From Desulfovibrio sp. (lineage in GTDB: Bacteria; Desulfobacterota; Desulfovibrionia; Desulfovibrionales; Desulfovibrionaceae), in assembly GCA_014804915.1 (NCBI GenBank), contig JAAUYW010000156.1, forward strand, positions 1 to 10,723: a stretch of 10,723 bases of DNA, written 5' to 3'. The notes under the pieces were generated by a model. It saw only the letters and a program-made list of their open reading frames with translations. It had not been told where the DNA came from and did not search any database. The first letter of the stretch is position 1, and every line of letters begins with the position of its first letter. Position numbers and translations under genes: made by a program. This document shows positions 1 through 7,359 of the stretch, piece after piece.

Positions 1-40
1 CGTTTGCAGCTCACAGTAACATTCCGGATATCGCGCCGCA

Positions 41-77
41 AGCGGCCATTCTCTGAATATGGAAAAACATGGCCGCT
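41..77. repeat. 9-bp inverted repeat (hairpin or operator-like)
   Basis: AGCGGCCAT at 41-49 is the exact reverse complement of ATGGCCGCT at 69-77, with a 19-nt loop between. No T-run follows on either strand, so a classical intrinsic terminator is not supported. It lies about 70 bp upstream of the NERD helicase start and could be an operator or the end of an upstream transcript. The rest of 1-145 shows no convincing gene. Two frames are open from the window edge, one to a TGA at 109-111 and one to a TGA near 54; either could be the tail of an upstream gene, but both are too short to judge. Confidence 0.4.
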
Positions 78-145
78 GTCCGCTCGCTGGATGGATTTCC
101 CGGGAGTATGAACTGTAAAGCCTGAATGCAGGTCTGGAGCGCCGC

Positions 146-313
146 ATGGCCCTGATGTTTCCTTCCGAAGTTTCCTGCTTCACCACGTCAGGCGAGGCGC
201 TGGTTTATGATTTTCTGCGGCGCGCGGCCAGGCCGGATGCCGCGCATCTCTGCTGGTATTCCCCTGACATTGAAAACCGCGAGCCGGATTTCATTCTGCT
301 CTCTCCGGATTGA
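146..313 (+). pseudogene. 5' fragment of NERD-domain helicase gene, cut by an in-frame TGA
   Basis: ATG at 146 has GGAG at 136-139 and an in-frame stop upstream at 116-118, so it is the natural start. The 55 codons encode the beginning of a NERD (nuclease-related) domain, including the motif EPDFILLSPD just before the stop. TGA at 311-313 is in the same frame as the 509-codon helicase ORF beginning at 323, and the residues right after it (GLIVLEVKDW) continue the NERD motif seamlessly. No frameshift is needed to join the parts, so a single base change explains the break, for example CGA (Arg) or TGG (Trp) to TGA. Sequencing error cannot be excluded. Other genes here use TGG for Trp and TGA as a stop (the helicase itself and the CYTH gene), so code reassignment is unlikely. 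Confidence 0.75.
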
Positions 314-322
314 GGCCTGATT

Positions 323-1852
323 GTGCTTGAAGTCAAGGACTGGGCGATTGACCAGATCCTGGAGATGGATCCCCGGTCTGCCAGATTGCGCATTGGCAAT
401 CAGGAAGACACGCGCGAGCAGCCGCTTGCGCAGGCGCGCAGGTATGTAAATCGCGTCCTGTCCCTGCTTGGCAAGGGGGGCGCGCCGGCCTGTCCGGTCA
501 CGTGGGGCGCGGCTTTGCCCAACATCTCCCGGGCGGACTGGCGCAGCGCCGGCCTGGAAGCAGTTGCCGACGCGAGCCGGATTTTCTTCTGGGACGAGCT
601 GAACGAGCATTCGCCGCTTTTGCAGGACGTTTCCGGCGCGGCTTTTCGCAGCTGGCTGAAAGAACACTTTCCGCCGCTCTTTCCCTTCACGCTCACAAGC
701 AGCGATGCGGACAGGCTGCGCAATCTCATTTTTCCCCTTGTGCGCCTGCGCCTGCCGCGGCGCAGCCAGGAATCCGCTTCACAAGGCGCCAGTCTGGCGG
801 CTCTGGACAGGGCCCAGGAAAACGCGGCCAAAAATCTTGGCGCTGGCAACCTGCTGATTTCCGGCCCGGCAGGCAGCGGCAAGACGCTTGTCCTGGCGGC
901 GCGGGCAGCCTGGCTGACTGCCACAAACAAGAACATCAGGCGCGTCCTGCATACCTGCTTCAATCTTTCCCTGGCTGGCTACATTCGCAGGCTGATCTCC
1001 ATGCATTCGCTTTCCGGCGAGCCGCACGGAATAGAGGTATTGCCCTTTTACATGCTCTGCGAGCGCATAATTGGCGAGAGGCTGGAGCATACAAGCAGCG
1101 ATGGCGCTGAATACTATGCCATGGTGCTGGAGGAGTGTCTTGGCCAGCTCACAGGACGCCATGAGCTCAAGGGTTACTGGGATGCCATACTGGTGGATGA
1201 GGGGCAGGATTTTTCGGCGGGGATGGCGCAGGTAATTTTGCAGCTTTTGCCTGCCAGGGGCTCGCTTTCGGTTGCCCAGGACAGGATTCAGCAGCTTTAT
1301 CAGGATTCTGATTCCAGCTGGCAGCAGGCTGGCTTGCGGGAGCAGGTTTTTGAGCGCCAGTACCGCAATAGCGCAAGCATTTGCCGGTTTGCAGCCGCCT
1401 ATCTGGGCTTTCCGGCGCCGCAGACCATTGCCGCGCAGGGCAGGAAGCCGGAAATTCTTGAATTTCCCGGCATGGAAGCCCAGATTCAGGGCATTGCCAA
1501 TGCCATAGCCGCACTGGTGAGAGCCGGAGCGCCGATGGGCGAAATCGCAATCCTGTATTTCAGCTCGCGCTTTAACGGAACGCGCAGTCTGCCGGAGGAG
1601 CTGTTGCGCGGCCTTGAAAGCAGGGGGATTTTGGCGCGCTGGCTCAGCCGCGACGCCTCAAGCAAGCGCTTTTATGACATCACGACGGACAGCGTGACAA
1701 TTTCGACAATCCATAGCGCCAAGGGGATGGACTTTGCGAACGTGTTCCTGGCCGGTTTTTCGGATTCCGATGCGGAAAATTACCGCAGGCTGGCGTATGT
1801 CGGCATGACCAGGGCCAGGGGGCGGCTGTTTATTTGCAACTGCGCAAATTGA
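323..1852 (+). CDS. NERD/UvrD-like SF1 DNA helicase, N-terminally truncated reading frame
   Basis: The protein carries the superfamily 1 helicase motifs in order, numbered from GTG 323. These are a Q-motif-like LDRAQ near 161, Walker A GPAGSGKT at 181-188, Walker B/motif II VDEGQDF at 291-297, motif III VAQDRIQQLY, motif IV RQYRNS, motif V STIHSAKGMDF and motif VI RLAYVGMTRAR near the C-terminus. The first residues (LEVKDW) hold the ExK part of the NERD nuclease motif, whose acidic partner lies upstream of the in-frame TGA at 311-313. The family is a NERD nuclease-like domain fused to a UvrD/Rep-type ATPase, presumed to act on DNA; its exact role is poorly known. The intact gene would begin at ATG 146 (568 codons). 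GTG 323 has GAGG at 312-315 with a 7-nt spacer, so restart is plausible and would give a helicase without a working NERD domain. It converges on aat with a 6-bp gap and no visible terminator between them. Confidence 0.85.
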   Translation: MLEVKDWAIDQILEMDPRSARLRIGNQEDTREQPLAQARRYVNRVLSLLGKGGAPACPVTWGAALPNISRADWRSAGLEAVADASRIFFWDELNEHSPLLQDVSGAAFRSWLKEHFPPLFPFTLTSSDADRLRNLIFPLVRLRLPRRSQESASQGASLAALDRAQENAAKNLGAGNLLISGPAGSGKTLVLAARAAWLTATNKNIRRVLHTCFNLSLAGYIRRLISMHSLSGEPHGIEVLPFYMLCERIIGERLEHTSSDGAEYYAMVLEECLGQLTGRHELKGYWDAILVDEGQDFSAGMAQVILQLLPARGSLSVAQDRIQQLYQDSDSSWQQAGLREQVFERQYRNSASICRFAAAYLGFPAPQTIAAQGRKPEILEFPGMEAQIQGIANAIAALVRAGAPMGEIAILYFSSRFNGTRSLPEELLRGLESRGILARWLSRDASSKRFYDITTDSVTISTIHSAKGMDFANVFLAGFSDSDAENYRRLAYVGMTRARGRLFICNCAN

Positions 1853-1858
1853 GACTGC

Positions 1859-2611
1859 CTATCCCGGGCCTGGGCCAGGCTGGCGTTTCAGGCGCGGCCT
1901 CATGCCGCAGATCTCGCCAATTGCCCGGGCGTAGGCTGCCCAGCTGCCCCTGGCAATCATGTCCGGATCGTCCAGGCCGGCATGGACGAGCATTTTCAGA
2001 AAAATTCCGCGCGAAACTTCCCTGGCTCCCATTGCCAGCATATGGCTGGAAGTAACCTGGCAATCCAGCAATGCGATATCCAGCCTTTTCATCAGTGCGA
2101 TCAGGCAGACCAGGGCCGCGCGGGAGGCCTCGGAAGCAAGCCTGAACATTGATTCGCCAAAAAAGACGCTGCCAAGCCCAAGCCCGTAGAGTCCGCCCAC
2201 AAGTCGCTCTTCCTGCCAGATCTCAAATGAATGCGCATAGCCAAGCTCGAACATTCGCATGTACGCGGCCTGCATTTCAGGAACAAGCCAGGTATCGGCG
2301 CAATCCCTGCGCGGCATTGCGCAGCCGATAAGCACTTCCTCAAAGGCGAGATCCACGCTCCAGCAAAAGCCGCTGTTGCGAATCCTGCGCCTGCTTCTTG
2401 AGCCGATATGAAATTCATCCCGAAACAGGATGCAGCGCGGGTTTGGCGACCACCAGAGAATTGGCTCGTCTGCGGAATACCACGGGAAGATGCCCTGGCA
2501 ATAGGCGGAAAGCAGCGTCCCGGGCAAGAGATCGCCGCCATATGCGAGCAGGCCGCTGGGCATGGCGCTCTCCGGATTCGGAAAACGTGTCTGCCAGCGG
2601 CCTGCGAACAA
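1859..2611 (-). CDS. aat: Leucyl/phenylalanyl-tRNA-protein transferase
   Basis: Aat transfers Leu or Phe from aminoacyl-tRNA to proteins with N-terminal Lys or Arg, creating primary N-degrons in the cytoplasm. Recognised by its typical string of motifs: FPNPESAMPSGLLAYGGDL near the N-terminus, then GIFPWYS, ILWWSPNPR, TWLVPEM, GYAHSFEIW, LVGGLYGLGLG, FFGESMF and the DCQV segment. The length of about 250 aa is near the usual 230-240. The start is uncertain. TTG at 2611 is the best codon in frame; a possible SD (AGGGA) sits almost against it, and the next ATG, 16 codons on, would remove the conserved FP region. The gene starts 17 nt after the clpA stop, so it is very likely co-transcribed and coupled to clpA. 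Its substrates feed directly into ClpS and ClpA encoded just upstream. Confidence 0.95.
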   Translation of the reverse strand: MFAGRWQTRFPNPESAMPSGLLAYGGDLLPGTLLSAYCQGIFPWYSADEPILWWSPNPRCILFRDEFHIGSRSRRRIRNSGFCWSVDLAFEEVLIGCAMPRRDCADTWLVPEMQAAYMRMFELGYAHSFEIWQEERLVGGLYGLGLGSVFFGESMFRLASEASRAALVCLIALMKRLDIALLDCQVTSSHMLAMGAREVSRGIFLKMLVHAGLDDPDMIARGSWAAYARAIGEICGMRPRLKRQPGPGPG

Positions 2612-2628
2612 TTCCCTGGCCAGGGCTG

Positions 2629-4905
2629 CTATCCGGATACAGTGTCTTCCAGCTCGACCGGCTTGCCGTGCCTGGGGCTGGAATTTTGCGTTACAACCTG
2701 CAGCTGGTCATCGCGCACCGCCAGCTTTGCCTTGCCGCCCTTTTTCAGATTGCCAAAGAGCAATTCGTAGGCGAGCTTGTCTTCCAGCTCGGTGCGCAGG
2801 AGCCTGCGCAGCGGCCTTGCGCCCATTTTCGGATCAAAGCCATGGCTGGCCAGCCAGCGCCGCGCCTTGTCGCTCAATGCCAGCTCCACTTTTTTGGCCG
2901 CAAGGCTGGTCTTGATTTCGCCCACAAACTTGTCAACGATCCGGAGCATCATCTCTTCAGTGAGGCTATGGAACGGAACCAGCGCGTCAAGCCGGTTGCG
3001 GAATTCCGGAGCGAACAGGTTTTCCACAGCCTTGAGGCCCTTGTCAGCGGAATCTGCCGCGGAGCCGCCGCCAAACCCGATTGACGCCTTTGACATGTCA
3101 AATGCGCCTGCATTCGAAGTCATTATGATGATGACATTGGAAAAATCGGTCTTGCGGCCGGTGTTGTCCGTAAGCGTGCCATAATCCATGACCTGAAGCA
3201 GAATATTGAAGATATCCGGATGCGCCTTTTCGATTTCATCAAAGAGCACAACAGAATAGGGCGCCTTGCGCACAGCTTCGGTGAGCTGGCCGCCCTGGTC
3301 AAAACCCACATACCCTGGAGGCGAGCCAATCAGGCGCGACACTGCATGTTTTTCCATGTATTCGCTCATGTCATAGCGAATGAAATCAACACCCAGGATT
3401 CTGGCCAGCGATTTGGCGACCTCAGTCTTGCCCACGCCGGTCGGGCCATAGAACAGGAACGAGCCAGAGGGGCGCCGTTCTGTCGAAAGGCCGGCGCGGG
3501 CGCGCAAAATCGCGCGCACCACCAGCTCTATGGCCTCATCCTGGCCGAACACATGATGCTTGAGGTCTTTTTCCAGATTCGCGAGCCTGTTGCGCTCGCG
3601 ACCGGAAACAGTGCGCATGGGAATGCCGGCCATGCGCGCGACAATGCGCTCCACATCCGCCATCATCACCTGCGCCTCTTTCTCGCCATCGCCGCGCAGG
3701 CGCACAGCCGCGCCGCATTCGTCCATTACGTCGATAGCCTTGTCCGGCAGCAGCCGGTCGCGCACATGCCTGGAAGAGAGCTCCACCATCGCCTTGAGCA
3801 CGGAGGGCGAATATTTGACATGGTGATGCTCGGCATACCTGCTTTCCAGGCCCTTGAGGATCTCGAAGCAGTCGTCAATATTCGGCTCATGAACGTCAAT
3901 GCGCTGGAAACGGCGCGCCAGGGCGCGATCCTTTTCAAGATTGTTGCGAAATTCCTCGTAGGTCGTGGAGCCTATGCAGCGCAAATCGCCATTGGCAAGG
4001 GCAGGCTTGAGCAGGTTGGCAGCGTCAAGCGAGCCGCCGCTGGTAGCGCCGGCGCCGACAAGCGTATGAATCTCGTCAATGAAGAGAATGGTGTCAGGCT
4101 CCTTGCACAGCGCTTCCACAATGGCCTTGAGGCGCGATTCAAAGTCGCCGCGATAGCGCGTGCCGGCAAGCGCGGTGCCCATGTCCAGCGAAATGATTTT
4201 CGTGTTCTTGAACATTTCCGGAATGTTGCCTTCCACAATCCGCAGGGCCAGGCCCTCGGCAAGAGCGGTCTTGCCTACTCCGGGATCTCCGACAAAAAGC
4301 GGATTGTTCTTGCGCCGCCTGCACAGAACCTCAATGGCGCGATCAAGCTCCTTCTGCCTGCCAATGAGCGGGTCAATCTTGCCTTCACGGGCCCTGGCTG
4401 TAAGATCAACCGTGAATTCCGCCAGCGGATCGCCCTTGTTCTCATCCTCGCCGCATTTTTCGCAGCCGGCAGAAGCCGGCTCGCCTGTCTGGGATGCTAT
4501 CTTGAGCACTCTGGCGCGCGCCACGCCCTGCTTGCGCAGGTAGTAGGATGCGTAGCTGTCCTCTTCATCAAGGATCGCAGCCACCAGATCCCCGAGCTCG
4601 ACAAGGGATCTGCCAAAAGAAGTCGCATGACCAAGTCCGCGCTCCAGCACGCGCTGCACGCCCTCGGTCTGAACGATCTCGTACTTGGTGGCAGGGTCAA
4701 TGACATCCATCTGCGTGCGAAAGAAAACGTCAAGCTGTTCGCGCAACAGGCCAATGCTTGCTCCGCTGGCTTCCAGGATTGCCCTGCCTCTCGCGCTTTT
4801 GCAAAGCGCGTAAAGAATGTGCTCCACAGTCAGCAGATCATGCCTGCGGCGCTGCACTTCCATCAATGCCTCCCGCAAAACACTCTGCACGCTCTTACTC
4901 AGCAT
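2629..4905 (-). CDS. clpA: ATP-dependent Clp protease ATP-binding subunit ClpA
   Basis: ClpA is the AAA+ unfoldase that feeds substrates to the ClpP protease, in the cytoplasm. At 758 aa it matches the E. coli-type length. The N-terminal Clp repeat domain (about 1-145) is the docking site for ClpS. AAA domain 1 has Walker A GDPGVGKT at 206-213 and Walker B ILFIDE at 273-278. AAA domain 2 has Walker A GPTGVGKT at 487-494 and Walker B VVLFDE at 552-557. The short middle region excludes ClpB, and the IGF loop at 609-611 is the ClpP-binding tripeptide. ATG 4905 has GGAG five bases upstream. The linker after the N-domain contains a CEKC pair (148-151), a minor oddity. It lies 40 nt after clpS and 17 nt before aat, in one direction. 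A TATATT sequence in the clpS-clpA gap could be a weak internal promoter, but no good -35 accompanies it. ClpP is not encoded in this window. Confidence 0.97.
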   Translation of the reverse strand: MLSKSVQSVLREALMEVQRRRHDLLTVEHILYALCKSARGRAILEASGASIGLLREQLDVFFRTQMDVIDPATKYEIVQTEGVQRVLERGLGHATSFGRSLVELGDLVAAILDEEDSYASYYLRKQGVARARVLKIASQTGEPASAGCEKCGEDENKGDPLAEFTVDLTARAREGKIDPLIGRQKELDRAIEVLCRRRKNNPLFVGDPGVGKTALAEGLALRIVEGNIPEMFKNTKIISLDMGTALAGTRYRGDFESRLKAIVEALCKEPDTILFIDEIHTLVGAGATSGGSLDAANLLKPALANGDLRCIGSTTYEEFRNNLEKDRALARRFQRIDVHEPNIDDCFEILKGLESRYAEHHHVKYSPSVLKAMVELSSRHVRDRLLPDKAIDVMDECGAAVRLRGDGEKEAQVMMADVERIVARMAGIPMRTVSGRERNRLANLEKDLKHHVFGQDEAIELVVRAILRARAGLSTERRPSGSFLFYGPTGVGKTEVAKSLARILGVDFIRYDMSEYMEKHAVSRLIGSPPGYVGFDQGGQLTEAVRKAPYSVVLFDEIEKAHPDIFNILLQVMDYGTLTDNTGRKTDFSNVIIIMTSNAGAFDMSKASIGFGGGSAADSADKGLKAVENLFAPEFRNRLDALVPFHSLTEEMMLRIVDKFVGEIKTSLAAKKVELALSDKARRWLASHGFDPKMGARPLRRLLRTELEDKLAYELLFGNLKKGGKAKLAVRDDQLQVVTQNSSPRHGKPVELEDTVSG

Positions 4906-4945
4906 TTTTTCTCCATTTCCTGCTTACAATATATGCGAAAATTCC

Positions 4946-5242
4946 TTATTCTTCTTCCATGGTGCATTTTAGTGGAAAACCGGCCCGCGAGGCCGCCTTG
5001 CGCACGCGGCCAATCCTGGTTTCGGCGATCTCGCGCGGATAAACGCCGCACAGGCCAATGCCGGTGTTATGAATTTTCCACATGATTTCAGTGGCCTCGT
5101 CGCTGTCCTTGTTGAAAACCTGGCAGAGAATCGCAATCACGAAATCCATGGTCGTTATATCGTCATTGTGCATGAGCACGCGATAAAGCCTGGGCTCTTT
5201 GACATTCTGTTCAATGATTACGTCCGCGTCGCTCTGGGCCAT
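4946..5242 (-). CDS. clpS: ATP-dependent Clp protease adaptor ClpS
   Basis: ClpS binds N-degron residues (Leu, Phe, Trp, Tyr) and delivers them to the N-domain of ClpA. From ATG 5242 the protein has 98 aa. The ligand pocket is complete, each residue offset by eight from E. coli numbering: N26, D27, D28 (HNDD), T30, gatekeeper M32, M54 and H58. The GxCGVYxxEIAET segment and the C-terminal FPLKCTMEEE also fit the family. A GTG at 5251 would add three residues, but GGAG overlaps that GTG and is spaced 8 nt from ATG 5242, so ATG is the better start. The gene lies 40 nt upstream of clpA, the usual arrangement. The 100-nt gap upstream, to the CYTH gene, shows no promoter or terminator I can defend. 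Confidence 0.96.
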   Translation of the reverse strand: MAQSDADVIIEQNVKEPRLYRVLMHNDDITTMDFVIAILCQVFNKDSDEATEIMWKIHNTGIGLCGVYPREIAETRIGRVRKAASRAGFPLKCTMEEE

Positions 5243-5352
5243 CGGCTGCACTCCGGGTATTGGCTATGGTCGCAAGTCAGCCAGACCTGCCGAATCAAAC
5301 TGGAGATTTCAGGGAAATAAATTGCGGCCTGGCTTGCCTGCGGAAAACTCAA

Positions 5353-5970
5353 TCAGTCAAGGCCAATGGCTGTCCGGAGCCGGCGTCTTGCCCTGGCTTC
5401 AAAGAGCAGATCGCTGGAAGCCGGCAGGCCTTCGCTCCTGCGCCATTCCTGATTCAGTTCATGATATGTTTTTAGACTGATTCCATTTTTGTCAAGGGCC
5501 AGCGCCTGCGCGAGCCTGTCAATATCCCCTGGCGCTCCCTCTATCTCGACCACAAAGCCGAAGGGCAGGGTATCAAGATCAACGCAAAGTGCATCCCAGG
5601 CAGAGCCTTGCGCGAAATGCCACTGCTCGCGCAGTTTTTCGTAGCGGGCTACAGGCCGAAAGCCCAGGCCAGACAGAATGGCCGCAAGAACGCGGCCATC
5701 GCCAATGCCGGTTTCCAGCTCCTCGCGGGTTTTCACCAGCGCCTGGCCCGGGGCAGGGCGCTTGAATGTGAGTATTGCGCAGCGCCTGTCAGGCCATTCC
5801 TGGCTGCGCAGGCGCAGCAGCTTGCCAGCTGCCAGAAGGCTGTGGCCTGAAGTGTCAAACACGACATTGCTTTCAAAATGCAGGCCTTCGGATATTGCGC
5901 CCAGGCTTTTGAGCAGGCGGCGCAGGCTGGGCCTGCTTGCGCCAAGATATTTGCGCTCGCTTTCAATCAT
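5353..5970 (-). CDS. CYTH-domain protein (class IV adenylate cyclase-like / triphosphate tunnel enzyme)
   Basis: CYTH proteins form an eight-stranded tunnel that binds triphosphates with metal ions. Members include class IV adenylate cyclases (CyaB), thiamine triphosphatases and inorganic triphosphatases. Visible signatures are the N-terminal ExExK motif (ESERK; E3, E5, K7), basic strands such as KLLRLR, ILTFKRP and KTREELE, the acidic segment VDLDTLPFGFVVEIEG, and the closing KTYHEL. The order and the 205-aa length fit CyaB-like proteins; the actual substrate cannot be told from sequence. The ATG overlaps the radA stop by four bases (ATGA), so translation is probably coupled to radA. clpS follows 110 nt downstream. 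Confidence 0.85.
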   Translation of the reverse strand: MIESERKYLGASRPSLRRLLKSLGAISEGLHFESNVVFDTSGHSLLAAGKLLRLRSQEWPDRRCAILTFKRPAPGQALVKTREELETGIGDGRVLAAILSGLGFRPVARYEKLREQWHFAQGSAWDALCVDLDTLPFGFVVEIEGAPGDIDRLAQALALDKNGISLKTYHELNQEWRRSEGLPASSDLLFEARARRRLRTAIGLD

Positions 5971-7301
5971 TTTTTCCTGAACAGCAGCCGCTGGAGATTC
6001 ATTATGTCCGGCACGCCCTTGCCCTTGCCGCCCTCAATGCCTGCCGGGAAAATTATGGGCGAAAAGCCGAGTCTGGAGGCCTGGGAAAACCTTGCGTCAT
6101 GGCCTGCCGCCGGGCGGATCTGCCCATTCAGGTCCACCTCGCCCCAGAATATGCTTTTTTCCGGCAATGGCGAATCATAGTAGGAGGAAAGAATGGCTGC
6201 CACCACAGCCAGGTCGATTCCAGGCTCCTGCAGACGGATGCCGCCGCCCACCCTGGCATAGATGTCCGTCTGGCCAAAATTCAGATGCAGGCGCTTTTCC
6301 ATCACAGCCAGAAGCAGATGCAGGCGGTTGACATCAAAGCCCAGGGCCGCGCGGCGCGGAATTGCCAGGTAGCTTCGCGAAACCAGCGCCTGCACTTCCA
6401 CAGCGAGAGGCCTGTGTCCGTCAACAGCCATCACCAGCGCGGTGCCGGACAGCGACGGATCGCGGGCGCCCAGAAAAAAGGTGGCCGGATCAGGCACAAT
6501 CTCCATGCCGGCCTGGCCCATGCGGAAGACCAGCAATTCCTCGTTGGGGCCAAAACGGTTCTTGAAAACGCGCAGCAGGCGGAACATCTGGCGCCTGTCG
6601 CCCTCGATCGAGACAACAGTATCAACCATGTGCTCAAGCAGGCGCGGCCCGGCGAGCGCGCCATCCTTGGTGACATGGCCCACCAGAATCAGGGCGCAGC
6701 CGCGGCTGCGGCATTCCTCCACAAGGCTGGTGGCTACAGCCCTGACCTGGCCCCCATTGCCAGGCAGGCCCTCGGCCTCGCTGCTTGCCAGCGTCTGCAC
6801 GGAATCCACCACAAGCAGGCGCGGCAGAATCCTGTCCATGCCGGAGACCACATCCTCAACCCGGGAAGTCGCAAGCGCGTACAATTGCGGCGGCAGCGCG
6901 CCCAGCCTTTCGCCGCGGCCGCGAATCTGGGGCAGGCTCTCCTCGCCGCTCGCGTACATTACAGGCAGGCCGGCGCTGGCCACATTCGCGGCCACCTGCA
7001 AAAGCAGGGTTGATTTGCCTATGCCGGGCTCGCCGCCCACCAGAATTGCCGAGCCTGGCGCTATGCCGTTGCCAAGCACGCGGTCAAGCGGCTTGAGACC
7101 GCTGGAAAAAGGGGTTCGGCCTTCTGACCGCACATTGGCCAGAATTTCCGGCGCATTGGCGAATCTGGCTGGCTGGGACGCCTGGCCTGCGCTCACTGGC
7201 TTGAAAGTGTTCCACTCGCGGCAGGAGGGACACTGGCCAAGCCACTGGCTGACTTGCGCCCCGCAGCTCTCGCAGCGGTAAGCCTGTTTTGGTTTTGCCA
7301 T
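5967..7301 (-). CDS. radA: DNA repair protein RadA (Sms)
   Basis: RadA is a RecA-like ATPase that drives branch migration of recombination intermediates, acting on DNA with RecA. The 444-aa protein has a C4 zinc finger (C10, C13, C24, C27), Walker A GGEPGIGKS at 89-97, YASGEES near 117-122, Walker B LLVVDS at 162-167 and the RadA-specific KNRFG at 247-251. A Lon-protease-like C-terminal domain follows from about 287 (GTALVMAVDG, RPLAVEVQALV, ALGFDVNR). ATG 7301 begins the MAKPKQAYRC stretch immediately before the zinc finger. The frame stays open further upstream to 7529, but that would run across the divergent promoter region and into ypfJ, so it is rejected. No SD is visible; a TATACT box ends 7 nt before the ATG, which suggests a leaderless mRNA. 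First gene of the radA-CYTH-clpS-clpA-aat directon. Confidence 0.96.
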   Translation of the reverse strand: MAKPKQAYRCESCGAQVSQWLGQCPSCREWNTFKPVSAGQASQPARFANAPEILANVRSEGRTPFSSGLKPLDRVLGNGIAPGSAILVGGEPGIGKSTLLLQVAANVASAGLPVMYASGEESLPQIRGRGERLGALPPQLYALATSRVEDVVSGMDRILPRLLVVDSVQTLASSEAEGLPGNGGQVRAVATSLVEECRSRGCALILVGHVTKDGALAGPRLLEHMVDTVVSIEGDRRQMFRLLRVFKNRFGPNEELLVFRMGQAGMEIVPDPATFFLGARDPSLSGTALVMAVDGHRPLAVEVQALVSRSYLAIPRRAALGFDVNRLHLLLAVMEKRLHLNFGQTDIYARVGGGIRLQEPGIDLAVVAAILSSYYDSPLPEKSIFWGEVDLNGQIRPAAGHDARFSQASRLGFSPIIFPAGIEGGKGKGVPDIMNLQRLLFRKK

Positions 7302-7308
7302 GCCAATG

Positions 7309-7336
7309 AGTATAAGAACGCGGAATTTCCTTGCAA
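7309..7336 (-). promoter_or_regulatory. Predicted sigma70-type promoter of radA, giving a leaderless transcript
   Basis: On the minus strand, TTGCAA (7336-7331) is separated by 16 nt from TATACT (7314-7309). Seven bases remain before the A of the radA ATG at 7301, so the expected transcription start falls at or within a base of the start codon. This fits the lack of an SD for radA. The -35 is only a 4/6 match and lies inside one copy of the CTTGCAAGTG repeat. Confidence 0.45.
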
Positions 7337-7359
7337 GTGCCAGGGCGCGCTTGCAAGTG
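7330..7359. repeat. Two direct copies of CTTGCAAGTG, 20 bp apart, between radA and ypfJ
   Basis: The 10-mer CTTGCAAGTG occurs at 7330-7339 and again at 7350-7359. The centre-to-centre distance is exactly 20 bp, about two helical turns. Its core CTTGCAAG is itself a perfect palindrome, so the pair looks like tandem operator half-sites for a dimeric regulator. Each copy contains the TTGCAA proposed as a -35 box, the left one for radA (minus) and the right one for ypfJ (plus). The intervening bases are CAGGGCGCG-like and unrelated. Confidence 0.55.

Noticed and set aside
311..313. TGA read as selenocysteine or as tryptophan
   Set aside because: No bacterial SECIS-like hairpin directly follows, the position lies between the NERD motifs and is not a known redox site, and TGG is used for Trp throughout while TGA ends other genes here.
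188..667. A 159-codon minus-strand frame opposite the helicase 5' region
   Set aside because: It is antisense to clear NERD and helicase sequence and has no motif of its own.
3220..5085. A 621-codon open frame on the plus strand opposite clpA
   Set aside because: It lies entirely antisense to clpA, the clpA-clpS gap and part of clpS, shows no recognisable domain, and has the low-complexity look of a mirrored GC-rich gene. Strong matches of ClpA and ClpS on the other strand explain it.
5937..7013. A 358-codon open frame on the plus strand opposite radA
   Set aside because: It is antisense to radA, has no family motif, and is explained by the codon bias of radA.
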